Of a stretch of 64,000 nt of DNA, positions 35,401 to 48,500 are shown piece after piece. The notes under the pieces were generated by a model. It saw only the letters and a list, made by a program, of their open reading frames with translations. It was not told where the DNA came from and ran no database searches. How positions within the stretch are numbered: position 1 is the stretch's first letter; each line of letters opens with the position of its first letter. This DNA is from Combretum micranthum (Eukaryota > Streptophyta > Magnoliopsida > Myrtales > Combretaceae), in NCBI GenBank assembly GCA_024138025.1, contig JAMXBD010001378.1, forward strand, positions 124,001-188,000. Reading direction: 5' to 3'. Position numbers and translations under genes: made by a program.

Positions 35401-37320
35401 AAGTTCAAAATGAAAGTTTTATGTATTAAATGAAGTCCTTAAGTAATAGGTATCATAAGGTCTTAAATTTTAATGCATTAAACAAGTTTTCCCCAAATGA
35501 ATCATTCAAAAAAGTGGATTTTCTAAAATTCGGATTTTTGAGTAAATCATATTGGAAACATATTTACAAAGTGTAAAATAGGAATTTTTATGTAGAAATG
35601 AAGGTCATAAGTAGTATATATAATGAAGACTCAATTTTAACAAAAATAATTATATTTTCTTAAGTAACAAATCCAAAACAAATGGAAATGATAAAAGTTA
35701 GAAAACTAGATTTTTCATAAGTAAGTTGTCATTATGGTCTTGCAAAATAAAAAGTTATAAAATTTCCTTTTAGTAAAATCATCAAGATCATGCATTCAAT
35801 AGGCTCATCTCATGTCATTCATGTTAGGAAATCACTCATTGCATGTATAGTTAAGTTATATAGTAGGAACATTTCAAACTTTTACAAACTATTTTTCGGA
35901 AATTGAAATTGTTGCTGACCTAATCTGATCCGAACTTTTCGAAGCTTCAAAGTTTTCAAAACTTGAAAATAATATTAGAATTAGATAGATCTTTCGAAGT
36001 AGATAGAAATCGATATATAATTTGCGAGATTCCGAGTTAAAATGACCAAGTTATGGTCGTTTTAAGTTGGAATTCCCGCTTAGGACGAGAATTACGAACT
36101 TGATAGTTCGTATGAAATTGTTTGGATTAGTTTGAGTTGAAATACTTATTAAAGTATTTCTTCCTTTTTAGGAGATCCCGAAATCGACGATTCCCTACCA
36201 CCGGATTACTATTACTAGAAGACCGGTGATCCAATGGCCGTGTGAGTTTTCTCCTTGTTTTGTTACCTTGATTGTGATTGTAATTAGTTACATTAGAATT
36301 ATAGGAACAAGATAAAAATCGATATGAATGGGGATGGGATATATGATGAGACTGTGATGAATGTGTGCCAAAGAATACCAAAGCATATCGAAATCCCGAT
36401 TTGATTGGATAACTGCACCGTTCATATTATTTCTGTTATATGTATGATATTGAATGGTCACTCCAAAGAATGTATAAATGTTTTTGACCTAAGCAAAAAT
36501 TAAAATTGGTCATGCATCGCATTGGACATATTGCATTTGGTAGCATGCTACTCCTACGCAGGTCGATCGGTATGGTCCGTGGATGACTCGTTTGGATAAC
36601 GAGCCGGTGCCAGAGCTCATTCAGGGGTACTAAGGCGCATGTGGATGCATTCTTGGATGAGCCTAGCCGAGTCGAGTGCTAAGAGCGAGGGCTTGGGGAC
36701 TAGATGCGGTCGTGTAGACTCAATACCATTCCTAACCCAAGATACGGAGGGCGTAAATCCGTTCTGTGTGTGGGTTCCGGATACCACGCATAATTGCTTG
36801 CTCACGTGTTTGTTCATGCATAGCATATGACTGATTATAACTTGTTTGTTATGGTACGGAATTAAGGGAATTCTCACTAAGCTAGTGTAGCTTATACCCC
36901 TATAGTTGTTTAAATGAACAGGTTATCTCAAGAATGCAAGGTGGGAACCGAATTGGTTGAAGTCGGGAATGACTTTGGGATTTCGGCAAGGAATACGAAT
37001 GGTTGAAGTTATTTGCTAGTTTTATGATTTGTCTTGTAATAGTTTGTGTAGGGAAGTCTGTGGATGAATGTAATTGGAGTTGAATGATTTGTATTTTGAA
37101 GTGTAGTGATTTGTATCTGAAGTATAGTAAATTTGTATTTCCTTTACATTGTTACTCAAGCTATATCGACGTAAAATGTATTACTCCGATGAGTCTCCTC
37201 CATGTGTTAGACGCCTTGTACATAGTATGGAAGCCTTCGCGTGACTGAGGTGGTCATTCTTAGGCTTTAATATTGTGTACGGCGGACTGCCACGTTTAGG
37301 GTACCCTTCGGGGCGTGACA
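32442..37320 (+). mobile_element. Solo gypsy LTR (A-like, 4.88 kb)
   Basis: Sense-strand LTR: TGTAAGCCCCGGAAAATTTC at the start, CTTCGGGGCGTGACA at the end, flanked by perfect GCATG duplications (32437-32441 and 37321-37325). No interior: a solo LTR. It shows the same composite organisation as A's LTRs (GCATGTCCCGGGGC at 33063-33076, then a second related block near 33330-33540), and the conserved block at 35988-36078, but not A's minisatellite. It contains a CT-rich stretch at 33870-34075 where a promoter leader would be expected; no clear TATA box. Confidence 0.93.
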
Positions 37321-37325
37321 GCATG
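37321..37325. repeat. Target-site duplication GCATG, right copy
   Basis: Exact repeat of 32437-32441; marks the solo LTR as one insertion. Confidence 0.9.
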
Positions 37326-37435
37326 AATAAATAAAAATTATGTTAGTGAGTTTATATTGTCACTACCTTAAAAGGGGGCCTAATAGGATTAATTTAAAGC
37401 TATCATACCACATATGCACCTGTAATATAAAAACT
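37326..37435 (-). mobile_element. Old gypsy LTR 'G', piece 3 (probable)
   Basis: 110 bases between the solo LTR and LTR C1. Assigned to G only because it follows the GCATG insertion site; the sequence itself is not clearly diagnostic. Contains a purine run (AAAAGGGGG near 37370). Confidence 0.45.
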
Positions 37436-38130
37436 TGTAAACTCCTAAAATTTCGGTTAATTTTAAGTTTGATCTTAGAATTAAAAGTCAACCGGAACCC
37501 TAAAGGTCAACAAAAGTCTAGTACAAATCCTAGAATTTAGATTCGGCATTATCGTATTCTTTAGCCCTAGAAAACAAAGTTGAGTTAATTAGCGATAATA
37601 GTTCATAATATCTTGAGGAAACATAAAAATATTATATTCACGAATTTTGAGTGTCATTTGGACTCAAACGGGATCAGTTCTTAAAAAGCGTGTCCCAGAG
37701 CCCGGAATAATAAAAATATTTTGATAACACCGTTAGGAACAATTTAATACAAGGATTTCAAAAATATCAGTTTCGTAATTTTTCGGTAACTAAAAATAAC
37801 AGATATCGCATTATACGCATATTTTCTTACTACCAGTATTTTACTAGTCACATCTACTTTACATTACACTATTCTACACTATTCATTTATCTCTACTTTT
37901 TGTAACATCTACTCTTACAACATCATACACATATTATCTTTATTTTTTACATTTCCCATAACTTTATATCATATCTACTTTACATATTATTACTTTTAAT
38001 ACACAAAATTACAAAAAAAAAAACTCTCTCCTTCTCCCCATACATGGCCGGCGCTCCCCCTCTCTCTTTTCCTCTTATTTTTTAAAATTTTTCTTTAATT
38101 AAATCACTCAAAATTCACTCCTCATTTTCC

Positions 38131-38138
38131 TATAAATA
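38131..38138 (+). promoter_or_regulatory. TATA box of LTR C1
   Basis: TATAAATA followed by a long CT-rich leader (38139-38260). The same arrangement is at 59290-59297 in C2. Confidence 0.7.
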
Positions 38139-38883
38139 CCCCCATCCTCTTTCACTTCATTCACATATCTTCTACCTACAAAATTTCACTCCCATAACTC
38201 TCTCTAACTTCCCTCTCAAATACTTTCCCAAAACTCTCTAAAATTTTCTTCACAAAACCCTCTTCTTTTTTTTTTTTTTTACAAACACTACTTTAGGTAA
38301 GAATTTTCTTAAAATCTTTCTTACCATGTCATGTAACTTTACATGACCATGGTGTGAGTTTCCTAAACTTAATGTTATGGAAGCTACACTATGTTCATGT
38401 ATTGTTCTTGTTTATGAATATGTATTTACATATTTTTATATTGTTATTTTATTTTGCTCATATTATTGTTCATATTATGTTAACCTCTTATATATGTTTA
38501 ACTAGATATAATTATGTACTTTATATAATCTTTAGAGCATATAAGCTCATTGTCATTTATTTACTTCCAAGTTATGCAATTTATTTATCTACTTCATGTT
38601 ATTTTAGGACTAGTCTCTAGTCTTAGACTTGTCCTCATCAAGTCAAAACAATATTTGCTTTCTTTTCCTTATTTCTTTTGAGACTAGTCTATTCTTAGTC
38701 CCAGGATACCTTGATGAAACTAAGGTTCCCAATACTTGACATATTTCTTTACTTGCTTATTTTATTACTTATTATGTCTTTCTTATGTCTTCGTAATTTT
38801 ATGATTTCATATTCATGATCATGCATGAACATATTGATTTTGTCTCAACAAGATAAAGAAAGAAAAGTTATCTTAAAATAGAA

Positions 38884-38888
38884 GTTCT
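38884..38888. repeat. Target-site duplication GTTCT, left copy
   Basis: Repeated exactly at 56116-56120, on the far side of solo LTR D and the element B inside it. Confidence 0.88.
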
Positions 38889-40584
38889 TGTCTCGCCCCA
38901 AGGGTACCCTAGTAGTAGTAAATAAGTCACACTTGAATACTATCACTAGATTACCTTCAGAGAATGACAGGTTTTCAAAACAACAAGATCTTTTAGTTGC
39001 TTGATAAGAAATGATAAATACATGTAAGAAATAATTTAGTGAATAACTGCTATCTTAAACATAAACATTACAAAACTATTACAAACCAAGTAGTCTTCCT
39101 GTAGTATACAACTAATGAAATTGCACTAGATAATCTATTCTAGAAGTACATAACCATTAAACCAAAATATAACCATAGACTTCCAACTCCTAAGCTCTTA
39201 CCGGAACCATACTCCTGGAAGTGACTAACTAGGGTCGTAAGGTAAACCTGAAAAGATTGTTGGAGTATGAGCAAAACCACAGCTCGGTGAATAACCAGAC
39301 ATATTATACATCACACAAGTCATTAGCAAATCAAATGCAATACAAGCACTCAACCATACGTACAAATACAAGCTTTGATGATCTAGAATCCAAACAGGAA
39401 AAAGATTTGTGCCCTCTTTTTAAGGGTTGAAGAACCATTACTCCACGACCTACCTGCCCAGGAGAGACTAAGTTTACAGGAGAATCAACAATTTCTCGTT
39501 TTAGCGTTATCACTTTGAATATAATAAATTAAACTGACCATCTCCTGCATCCACCTTAGAAACTCCCTAAGCATTAATCATTTCAAAGTGATACTACGGG
39601 CGGCGTTCTTCGGTGCCACTTAGTTCCCGCAGAACCAACGGAACAAAGAAAACCTTGGAAGAACTAACACATTAGAATAACCAAGCATTAACAAAGAACC
39701 GAAATATTAATACGTAGCAGGCTGTCATCCCAATATATATGCAATAATGCAATTTGTGCAATGCATGATCAGATTATTTTGTTAAGTTAATAGTTCTTAT
39801 TCAATTTCACAGTGATCATACATTACACACAATCATCATTATAATATTTCACAACACCAAATCATTGCATTATCACTTTTGTAAGGATATTTTAACAATC
39901 ATACAATCAGATCACAACATACTTTTAACAAAACATTCGTTTAATTATCTTTGCATTACATCAACTACTTATAAGCACAAACAGTACAATGTGACGGAAT
40001 TACTTACCTGCTCATAGTGACTCAATCGTAATATTCAGCTGGTAGATCTTCTAGTGTATCAAAGTCACCTATTAAGATGAATAAAGTATTCATCAATATA
40101 ATATATATTATATAGCTAAATTCCTATATGTGGATAGTGTCCTAAACTAGATATTTATCAAGTTTTGATATTGACTAATACTAATTTTATGTTATTCTAT
40201 ACCAAACTTGAATTAAGAAATTATTATTACTTAGTATCGTCGTGTTTCTCCTATATTATCTCATATAATTATCTTGTTATTTTTAGAAGTCACATTACTC
40301 AGAATTTAGCTTATTTCAATTTCCATTCTTACCTATTTTATCTATTTAGAACAAATATTTGACTATTTATAGTTTTTATTAACACCTAATATTTTCTTTA
40401 ATTCTAGGGCTTTAAGAATTATCAATTATTAATCAAAATATTTGTATTTACTTAACTATTCAATAAATCTTATATTACCATATATATATATATATAATAT
40501 TTTCAGTAGGTTTACTGCATAAATATATATGTATATATATTCTGTTTATTTCAAAACTAACTTTCGTTGAAGAAATATGGTTGT

Positions 40585-40880
40585 ACGCCGGCTTAAAGCC
40601 ACTGGCTTTGAAACCCAGGTGATGGTGTTGATTTGGTTTTGCATAATATTTCATATGGGCTACACCGGCTTTGAGAGCTGTCGACTTTCAACGTACGCTA
40701 GTCCTATGCCGTTAGCATAGATTCTCAGATAGCCGGCTTACATTCATTTTACATGAAAATAAATTTTACATAGCTTCTGTTCAGTATAAGCCGTCCCTAC
40801 ACTGCCGGCCTATCCATGTAAGCCGCCAGCGTTGAACGAATACACTACCGGCTTAGGGACAGTGTTAGCACTGTTCATCA
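40585..40880. repeat. Block of short GCCGGCTTA-type repeats in LTR D
   Basis: At least five scattered copies in both orientations of GCCGGCTTA / TAAGCCG, plus CCCTACACTGCCGGC-type partial inverted repeats, in an otherwise AT-rich LTR. No equivalent in the other LTR families of the window. Confidence 0.6.
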
Positions 40881-42070
40881 TCTTCTTCGATGATCCAATT
40901 CATATTCCTTATATTTTCTACGTTAAAAACATTCTTAAGCCGTTCCTAAGTGTTTCCACATCTTATATATAGTCATACAACAAGTCTTAACACTTCTACA
41001 AACATATATACTTAATCTCGATCTTACTAAAATATAACTAGGGTTTCGGATTTTTACCTCGGTTGAGCCGATCCGATGTAATTCGAAGCTTGTATTTGTG
41101 TTATTATGTTCCTATGATTATCAGAAGTCAGTTCTAATGCTTAAATTTAAAAGAAAACCATTCGAATTACATCAACTTACCTATGAACTCGTTTCCAAGG
41201 GTTTTTCGTATTGTTTTTCTTTTGATTCGTATTTGGATGTTTTGATCTGTTTGTTTTCTGTTTTTAGGTGGTGTTGGTTGCTAATTAAGAGTAGATTCGT
41301 TCTGGAATTTTCAAGGGTGTTCAAGGCTTGTTGGTTTCCTCATTAAGAGTATTAAACATATATATATAGAAGAAGGAGAAGAGGACTTGCAGCTGTGTCT
41401 TCCTCGATTTTTTTGCTTCGAATTTGATACGAATTTTCCTCTCATTTGATCTGTTGTTTTCATAGTAATTAATGAATGGTTAAGTTGGCATCTTTTGGTT
41501 GGTTATCAGGGTTGATTTGGTTGACAAATTGATGAATTATTGCAGCAATTTCGGCTCCTTCTTTTCCCATGCAATCCAGCCGAATGCATATATGTATTAT
41601 ATTAGTTAATGTTTTAATTTAATTTTAGGATGGTTTACCAAGTTATATGGGTACAAATAAGCTAAATATTGAGAGTTTTTGTACAAAAATATGTTTATAG
41701 AGCTATACAAAAGACTTAGATTATCAAATAATACAATTTTAAGTTTTATATATACGTGATTAATTATTTGTATAATTTTATCTCCCGCGATTAAAGTTTC
41801 CTAAGTTCATTAGGTCAATTTTTATTTTAGGCTCCAATAACTAAAGAAAACCATAATTAGAACAATAGTGTGATTCAATTATTTAATTGAAGTTTAGATC
41901 TTGAGTTATTCATCAGTTTATGTTTTCGTTGTGTATTTATAATCCTAACGGTTTATTTTTAGGTTATCGTTTTTAGTCTATAAGCGTAGATATTTATCTA
42001 CTTAATATCGCATTTGATACAGAATCTAAACTATACATATATCTTTAGTTTTTATACCTAACATGAAATC

Positions 42071-42075
42071 ATATT
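42071..42075. repeat. Target-site duplication ATATT, left copy
   Basis: Repeated exactly at 55705-55709; defines element B as a single insertion into LTR D. Confidence 0.9.
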
Positions 42076-45000
42076 TGTCACGCCCCGTAGGGTATCCTAA
42101 ACGTAACAGCCCGCCACATACTTAGTAAGATTCTCGAGTTCCCTACCCGGGGCCTTCGGAAGTCTTAAGTAGATGTAAAGCGTTCCTTTACGACAATAGA
42201 ATACTTCAACAAATGGAGTTAAACAGTTTAACGAGGCATTCATTAGCCATAGATAATAAATCAAAACGCAAAATTTAAAGTTTACAAAATCTAAGGGGCA
42301 TTCCCTCGCAAAAGAATAACAGTCTATTACAGTCATCCAGAGTCTTTATTTCCAATGGAAGTCTATACAAAAAGGAATGGATTAAACTTCTATGGGAAAC
42401 TCCTATCTCTGGTACCTGCGCTGTAGCTTGTCTTGGCCTAAGCCATATAAAGTCATGCTGCAAAAGATAGAAACTATGGGAGCGTAAGCTAACTAGCTTG
42501 GTGAGTGATAACTTCCATAACGCAATTAAGTATAAGTCATTCAAACAAGTATTTATTCAGGCAAGTGAATGCATCAAACAAATGCGATCATCAAACATAT
42601 GACCATCCGGAAATCATATGTGGATGGACTTGCGCCCTCCATCCCGGGTTAGCAGATTAATGAATCCTGCGGTACGACGCCGTTTAAGCTCACGGTCAAC
42701 TAATAATAATTCGTTTTATGGATCACGATTAACCAACAAGTCGTTTTATGGATCACGATTAACCAACAATGCGAATGCTCCAACCCCATCGTGACATGAA
42801 TGAATTCAATTTATAGTCGGAGTCGAATATTCATTAATTCAATTCTTTTAAGTGACCATCAAGTATTCGCAGACATTCATCGTAAGATACTAGTAAAGCA
42901 ATCAATATCTTAACAACCGGTTTCGATATACCTTAAGCTCCATTTCACATACCAACATTCAACAACATAAATAATTCCCATATACCCCATCATGCTTATA
43001 CAATTTCTTTTATCTTTGCCTACATCACTAGTGCCACTACATTACAATCACAAGCATGAATTGAGAGTGGAAGTAAACTCACTCGGCCATTGGACACCAA
43101 ACTTCTTAATAATAATAGTCGGGAGGTAGAGTGTCGTCCTGCTCGGGATCACCTACCAAACAAGAATAATCCTAATGAGATTCTCATCATGTAACTAAAT
43201 CAAACTATATATCTAGACTAGTTGAATTCGGATTTCTCGCTATTTGCGGAAGTCCCGACTTAAAACGGCCATAACTTGGTCATTTTAACTCGGAATTTCG
43301 CAAATTTTATATCGATCTTCATCTACTTCGAAAGATATATCTAATTCTAATGTTAAATTCAAGTTTTGAAAATAGTAAGGTCACAGAACAGTGGGATCAG
43401 TTCTATTCCACAATTGATCCAATTTCGAAAATGTGCTTTGCTTTTGATAAGAAATGTTCCTAGTTGGTGATTCATGTATGAATGATATAGGAATGAACTA
43501 CTAATGTGTATGCCATGTAATGAACTCAATATGTGCATGGTCATGATAATTTTTGTGGTAATAAATCCTTATGAACCCCTAAGTGTTAGAAAATCTTGCA
43601 AAGGTTATTTCTAGTAGACTATTTTTTTTTTTTCACATTATACTCCTTAGGGTATCTTTGGCTTTTAGTCTTGTAGTCCACATGTTTTCTATCTAAAAAT
43701 AAGTTCCCAAAGTCTATAATAGTCATGGCCTCCATTCATGCATAAAAATTCACATTTTTCATTTGGTAAACATGTTTTTAAATAAGCTACTTGTAGAAAT
43801 CCGAATTTTCCAATTTTCATTTTCTTGCATTTTTCTTAAGGAAAAATCTTGTCTAATGTATTAAAAGTGAAGCTCCATTATATATATTACCTAAGGACTT
43901 CATTTAGCTTATAAAACATCCAATTTAGACTTAAATTCTAAGTGTTTATTTAGGCATTACCCAAAATTACGAATTTGACTACACATCCAAAGTCAACATT
44001 TTTCCTTCTAACTTCACTTCTTGTTTTCTTATTTTTATTATGCCTAAACTCATCTAAACTTATGAAAACAATTCCTTCAACATGTCTATTACACATACCC
44101 TCCATTTTTCTTATGAAATATGAGTTTGAAAGTGATTTTTGGGGGTTTTTGAAGTAGGGTTTCCATTTCATCCGAATTTTCAACTTCTCATATTGACAAA
44201 GTCCTTCCTTTTTCAATGTTCTTGCCTTCTATATGTGAAGATCTACTATCTAACATCTCTATACATGAACAAGACTTCATTCTTATGATCATCAAAGCAT
44301 GTAAAGCAAAATGAACCTATGATCATGCATGTACATGAAGTTGTGAATGTCTAAACCTTAGATCTACTACATATGATATATAAAGCATGGATCTCATGCA
44401 TGAACAACAATATATGTGCAAGATCACTACTTTACATGCATGAACAAGATGAGATCTTAACGAAAACACATCTAAACATTAGATCCATATCTTGTGATGG
44501 CTTGACATTCTTGTTCATGTGTTTCCATGTCCCTAGCATGAGCTCATTGGGATTTAATGAGGAAACACACAAGATATGGTCTTGCCATTACAAGAACTAG
44601 GAAGAACAAGACTTGAATCAACATACCAAAGGGGTCTTGAGATAGAAATGAAGAAGGAAACAAGTTGAAGTGGTGAGAGGGAGAGGGAGGGGAAATCTCG
44701 GCACTTAAAGGAAGGAAAAGAGAGTTTTGCTCTTTTTCTAATTTGAAAACAAGAAGAAATGAGAGAGAGAGAGAAAAAGATGTATATATATGACGGCATT
44801 AGGGTTATTAATGAATAAAATTTGTAAAAAAAACAAATGGAAGGAAATAAAGGGGAGGGGGGGCGCCGGCCATTCCAAGGGATGTGTGTGTGTGTTTGAA
44901 ATTTTTTGATATTTGTATTTTAGTAAATTAAATGTAATAAATGTGATAATTATTTAAGAGACAAATTTCTTGGAAAAGAAAATTGAAATGAATAGTTGTA

Positions 45001-45477
45001 AGGATGTAAGAATAGGGTAGGGTATGGGTAGTGTGTAGTGTAGGTTGTACTTGTGAATAGTAGACAAGACATCTACTTTACCGGTTGTTCCGAAAACACG
45101 GAAAAGCTATAACTGTAATCTTTATAGCTCGGAAAATTATAAAATTGATATTTTTGGAATCCTTATAAAATTACGGTTCTAATGAATATTCCGGAACATT
45201 TTTCTGAATCCGTGGTCCGGGACACGCTTTTCCATAATTAGGCTCGGGAAGGCCCGGATTGAAAAATTCTCGAATTTAAAACTTTCAAAGGTTTGAAATG
45301 TACTTCGGAACAATAATTCAAATTCATTTACTTCATAATATTTATTTTACTATGAAATCGAAGGAAAGCCAGATTTAGGGTTCCTAGGCTTCATTCACTA
45401 AACTCAACCTGATCGGATTAGGGTTTCGCTTCCAATTCCCGGGGTTTCCTAGCTACTGAGAATTACCGGGGTTTACA
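42076..45477 (-). repeat. Element B 3' LTR (left)
   Basis: 3402 bases, TGTCACGCCCCGTAGGGTAT...ACCGGGGTTTACA on plus. Very close to 52308-55704, with scattered substitutions and many 1-2-base indels. Contains hairpins (42486-42499, 42595-42621), a minisatellite (42681-42770), a TATA/CT leader near 44770-44795 and CCGGGACACGCTTTTC at 45217-45232. Confidence 0.95.
42681..42770. repeat. Minisatellite in left LTR B (2 full units + 1 degenerate)
   Basis: ~30-base unit GTTTTATGGATCACGATTAA. The right LTR has 3 full units (52907-53024). Same LTR position as A's minisatellite and partly similar in sequence (TTTATGG..CACGA.TAACC). Confidence 0.9.
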
Positions 45478-45490
45478 ACCTCCCCACCTT
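45478..45490 (-). other. Polypurine tract of element B
   Basis: AAGGTGGGGAGGT on minus, directly before the 3' LTR. Confidence 0.88.
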
Positions 45491-45506
45491 AAATAAAGTT
45501 TTGTCC

Positions 45507-48500
45507 TCAAAACGGGACTGACGTACCTTGTCCTTCGAATATCTCGGGGTACTTTCTCCGGATTTCATCTTCCGCTTCCTAGGTTGCTTCTTCAAAGGCA
45601 TGATTCCTCCATAACACTTTCACGTAGTGAATGTCTTTGTTTCGTAGCGTTTGAGTTTTCTTATCCAATATCTTTACTGGGTGTTCTTCATATGTCAGGT
45701 TTTCCTTCAACTGGATTGGTTCTAATTCCAGAATCCTTTCTGGGTCGGCAACGTATCTCCTCAAAACTGACACATGGAATACATTGTGAATCCCGGACAA
45801 ATTAGGTGGTAGGGCTAGCCGATACGCCAGATCTCCGACTCTTTCTAGGATCTCAAAAGGTCCAATGTACCTCAGGCTTAACTTCCCTTGTGTACGCATC
45901 CTCTTGATACTTTTAATCGGGTTTATCTTCAGGTACACATGATCACCCACTTTAAATTCAAGCTCTCGTCTTTTCAAATCTGCCCAGCTCTTTTGTCGAT
46001 CCTGGGCTTCCTTCATTTTCCGCTGAATCAACCTTACTTTATCCGCGGCTTCCTGTACCAATTCCGGCCCGATTGCTACCTTTTCCACTTCATCCCAAAA
46101 CAAAGGGGACCTACAACACCGTCCATACAAAGCTTCATACGGAGGCATCTGGATGGTGGAGTGATAGCTGTTATTGTAGGCAAACTCGATTAGATGTACA
46201 TGACTATCCCAATTCCCTTTAAATTCCAAGGCGCACGCCCTCAACATGTCTTCTAGGGTTTGGATCGTCCGCTCGGACTGTCCGTCGGTCTGAGGATGAT
46301 AAGCCGTACTGAAATGCAATTTAGTACCCAAGCTCTTCTGCAAGCTTGTCCAAAACTTGGACACAAATCTCGGGTCTCTATCTGAGATGATCCCTGCAGG
46401 TATGCCATGTAATCTTACGATCTCTCTGATATAAATCCTGGCTAACCTTTCCATTGAATAGGTCATATTTATGGGTAGGAAATGCGCCGATTTAGTTAAC
46501 CGATCCACTATCACCCATATTGCATCACAACCCGATGGAGTCTTGGGAAAGCCACAAACAAAATCCATGGATATTTGATCCCACTTCCATTCAGGAATGG
46601 GTAAGGGCTTTGGCAATCCGCCCGGTCTCTGGTGCTCTACCTTCACCTGTTGGCATACTGAACACTTCATTACATAATCTGCCACATCGCGCTTCATTCC
46701 ATTCCACCAATAGCAACTTTTCAAATCTTGGTACATTTTGGTGCCTCCCGGATGCATAGTATATCCGGAGTTATGCGCCTCGCTCATTATTTCCTTCCTC
46801 AATTCTTCGTCCTCTGGCACGCACAGCCTTCCGTTCATTCGGATCACATCTTCATCATCTACGGCAAAGTCAAGGTACTTTCCCTCTTGGGTTTCCCTTT
46901 TTATCTTTTGTATCACTTCGTCATACCTCTGTGCTTCTTTGATTCTTTCTACGAGGGTTGGTTCCAGCACCAAGTTAGATATCTCAAGCTCAGCACTTCG
47001 ATCTAAGAACTCGATCCTTAGTTTCTCAAATTCCTTAATCAACTCATTCTGGCTTGTGATCAAAGCAGCTACTTCCCCATGATTCTTCCGGTTTAGGGCA
47101 TCCGCGACCGCATTTACCCTCCCTGGATAGTAATTTATCCCCAGGTCATAATCCTTTATTAATTCCAGCCACCTCCTTTGCCTCATATTTAACTCCTTCT
47201 GTGTGAACAGGTATTTGAGGCTTTTATAATCTGTGTATATCTCACACCGTTGTCCATACAGATAATGTCGCCATAACTTCAAGGCAAAGACAACTGCAGC
47301 TAGCTCCAAATCGTGCGTAAGGTAATTCTGCTCATGCGGTCTCAATTACCGAGAAGCATACGCTATGACCATCCGCTCTTGCATCAAGACGCATCCAAGA
47401 CCGTTTCTTGAGGCATCACTATGTACCGTGTAGGGTTTTTCCGGGTCTGGTAAAACCAAAATCGGTGCCGATACCAGTCGTCGCTTTAGTTCCTGAAAAC
47501 TTTGTTCCTTCTTGTCCGTCCAAATGAATTTTTCATTCTTTTGAGTCAATTGAGTCAGCGGCTTGGCTATCTTGGAAAAATCCTTCACAAACTTGCCATA
47601 GTAGCCAGCTAATCCCAAGAAACTCCTTACTTCAGTAACTGTTTGTGGTGGCTTCCAATCTACTACCGCCTTAATCTTTTCGGGATCAACTGATATCCCA
47701 TCACCCGTCACTACATGTCCGAGAAATAATATCCCGTCCAACCAAAAGTCACACTTGGACAGCTTGGCGTACAGCTTATTATCTTGTAAGGTTTGTAATG
47801 CCAAACGAAGATGCTCCTCGTGTTGCTCTTTGGTCTTTGAATATATGAGGATGTCGTCTATAAAGACTATTACGCACTTATCCAAAAGTGGCTTATAGAC
47901 CCTATTCATCAGGTCCATAAATGCAGCTGGTGCATTAGTTAGTCCAAATGACATCACCAGAAACTCATAGTGCCTATAACGAGTTTGAAAAGCCATCTTA
48001 GGCACATCCTCAGGCTTAATCCTCAACTGATGATACCCCGAACGTAAGTCAATACGTGAGAATACACAAGCTCCTTGCAGCTGGTCAAACAAATTGTCAA
48101 TTCTTGGCAATGGATATCGATTTTTGACAGTCACTTTATTCAATTCCCGGTAGTCGATACACAGTCTCATCGATCCATCCTTCTTCTTCACAAACAAGAC
48201 GGGTGCGCCCCATGGCGATACACTGGGTCTTATAAATTTATGGTCCAGAAGTTCTTGTAACTGTGTCTTTAGCTCCTTCAACTCAGCCGGTGCCATCCGG
48301 TATGGCGCTTTAGATATCAGTTCAATATTTGGAGCCAAAACAATCTCAAAGTCAATTTCTATTCTTGGCGGTAATCCCGGCAAAATTTCTGGGAACACAT
48401 CCAGGTATTCATTCACCACTGGAATATTCTTTTCCTCACGGGTTTCCCCTTCATCCAAGACACCCTCAATCGGTATCATCACCTCATCCTCCATCATCAA

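Larger units (their letters stand above)
37436..38888 (+). mobile_element. Gypsy LTR 'C1', 5' part
   Basis: Sense LTR starting TGTAAACTCCTAAAATTTCG. Similar throughout to LTR C2 at 58111-60090 (AAGCGTGTCCC motif, TATAAATACC promoter, 'agagcatataagctcatt', 'gactagtct...agacttgtcc'). Interrupted at 38889 by solo LTR D (TSD GTTCT) and resumed at 56121. The flanking bases AAACT have no partner found, since its 3' end is missing. Confidence 0.82.
38889..42075 (-). mobile_element. Solo gypsy LTR 'D', piece 1
   Basis: Starts TGTCTCGCCCCAAGGGTACC and continues at 55710-56115, ending TTTCTGGGGTTTACA; about 3.6 kb without element B, flanked by GTTCT on both sides. No interior, so a solo LTR, sense minus. 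Shares 'gtatgagcaaaaccacagctcggtga' (39267-39293, equivalent to the AAGCTA hairpin area) and 'ttacctgctcatagtg'. Its middle (40585-40880) is different from all other LTRs here. Confidence 0.88.

Noticed and set aside
38045..38060. GGCCGGCGCTCCCCC-type motif as a CpG-island promoter
   Set aside because: It is the sense-strand form of the GGCGCCGGCC motif shared by LTRs B and C; part of the LTR, not a host promoter.
41098..41346. Possible host exon (LTR D region with 'agggtttcgg')
   Set aside because: Lies inside solo LTR D bounded by a TSD; no domain or splice support.
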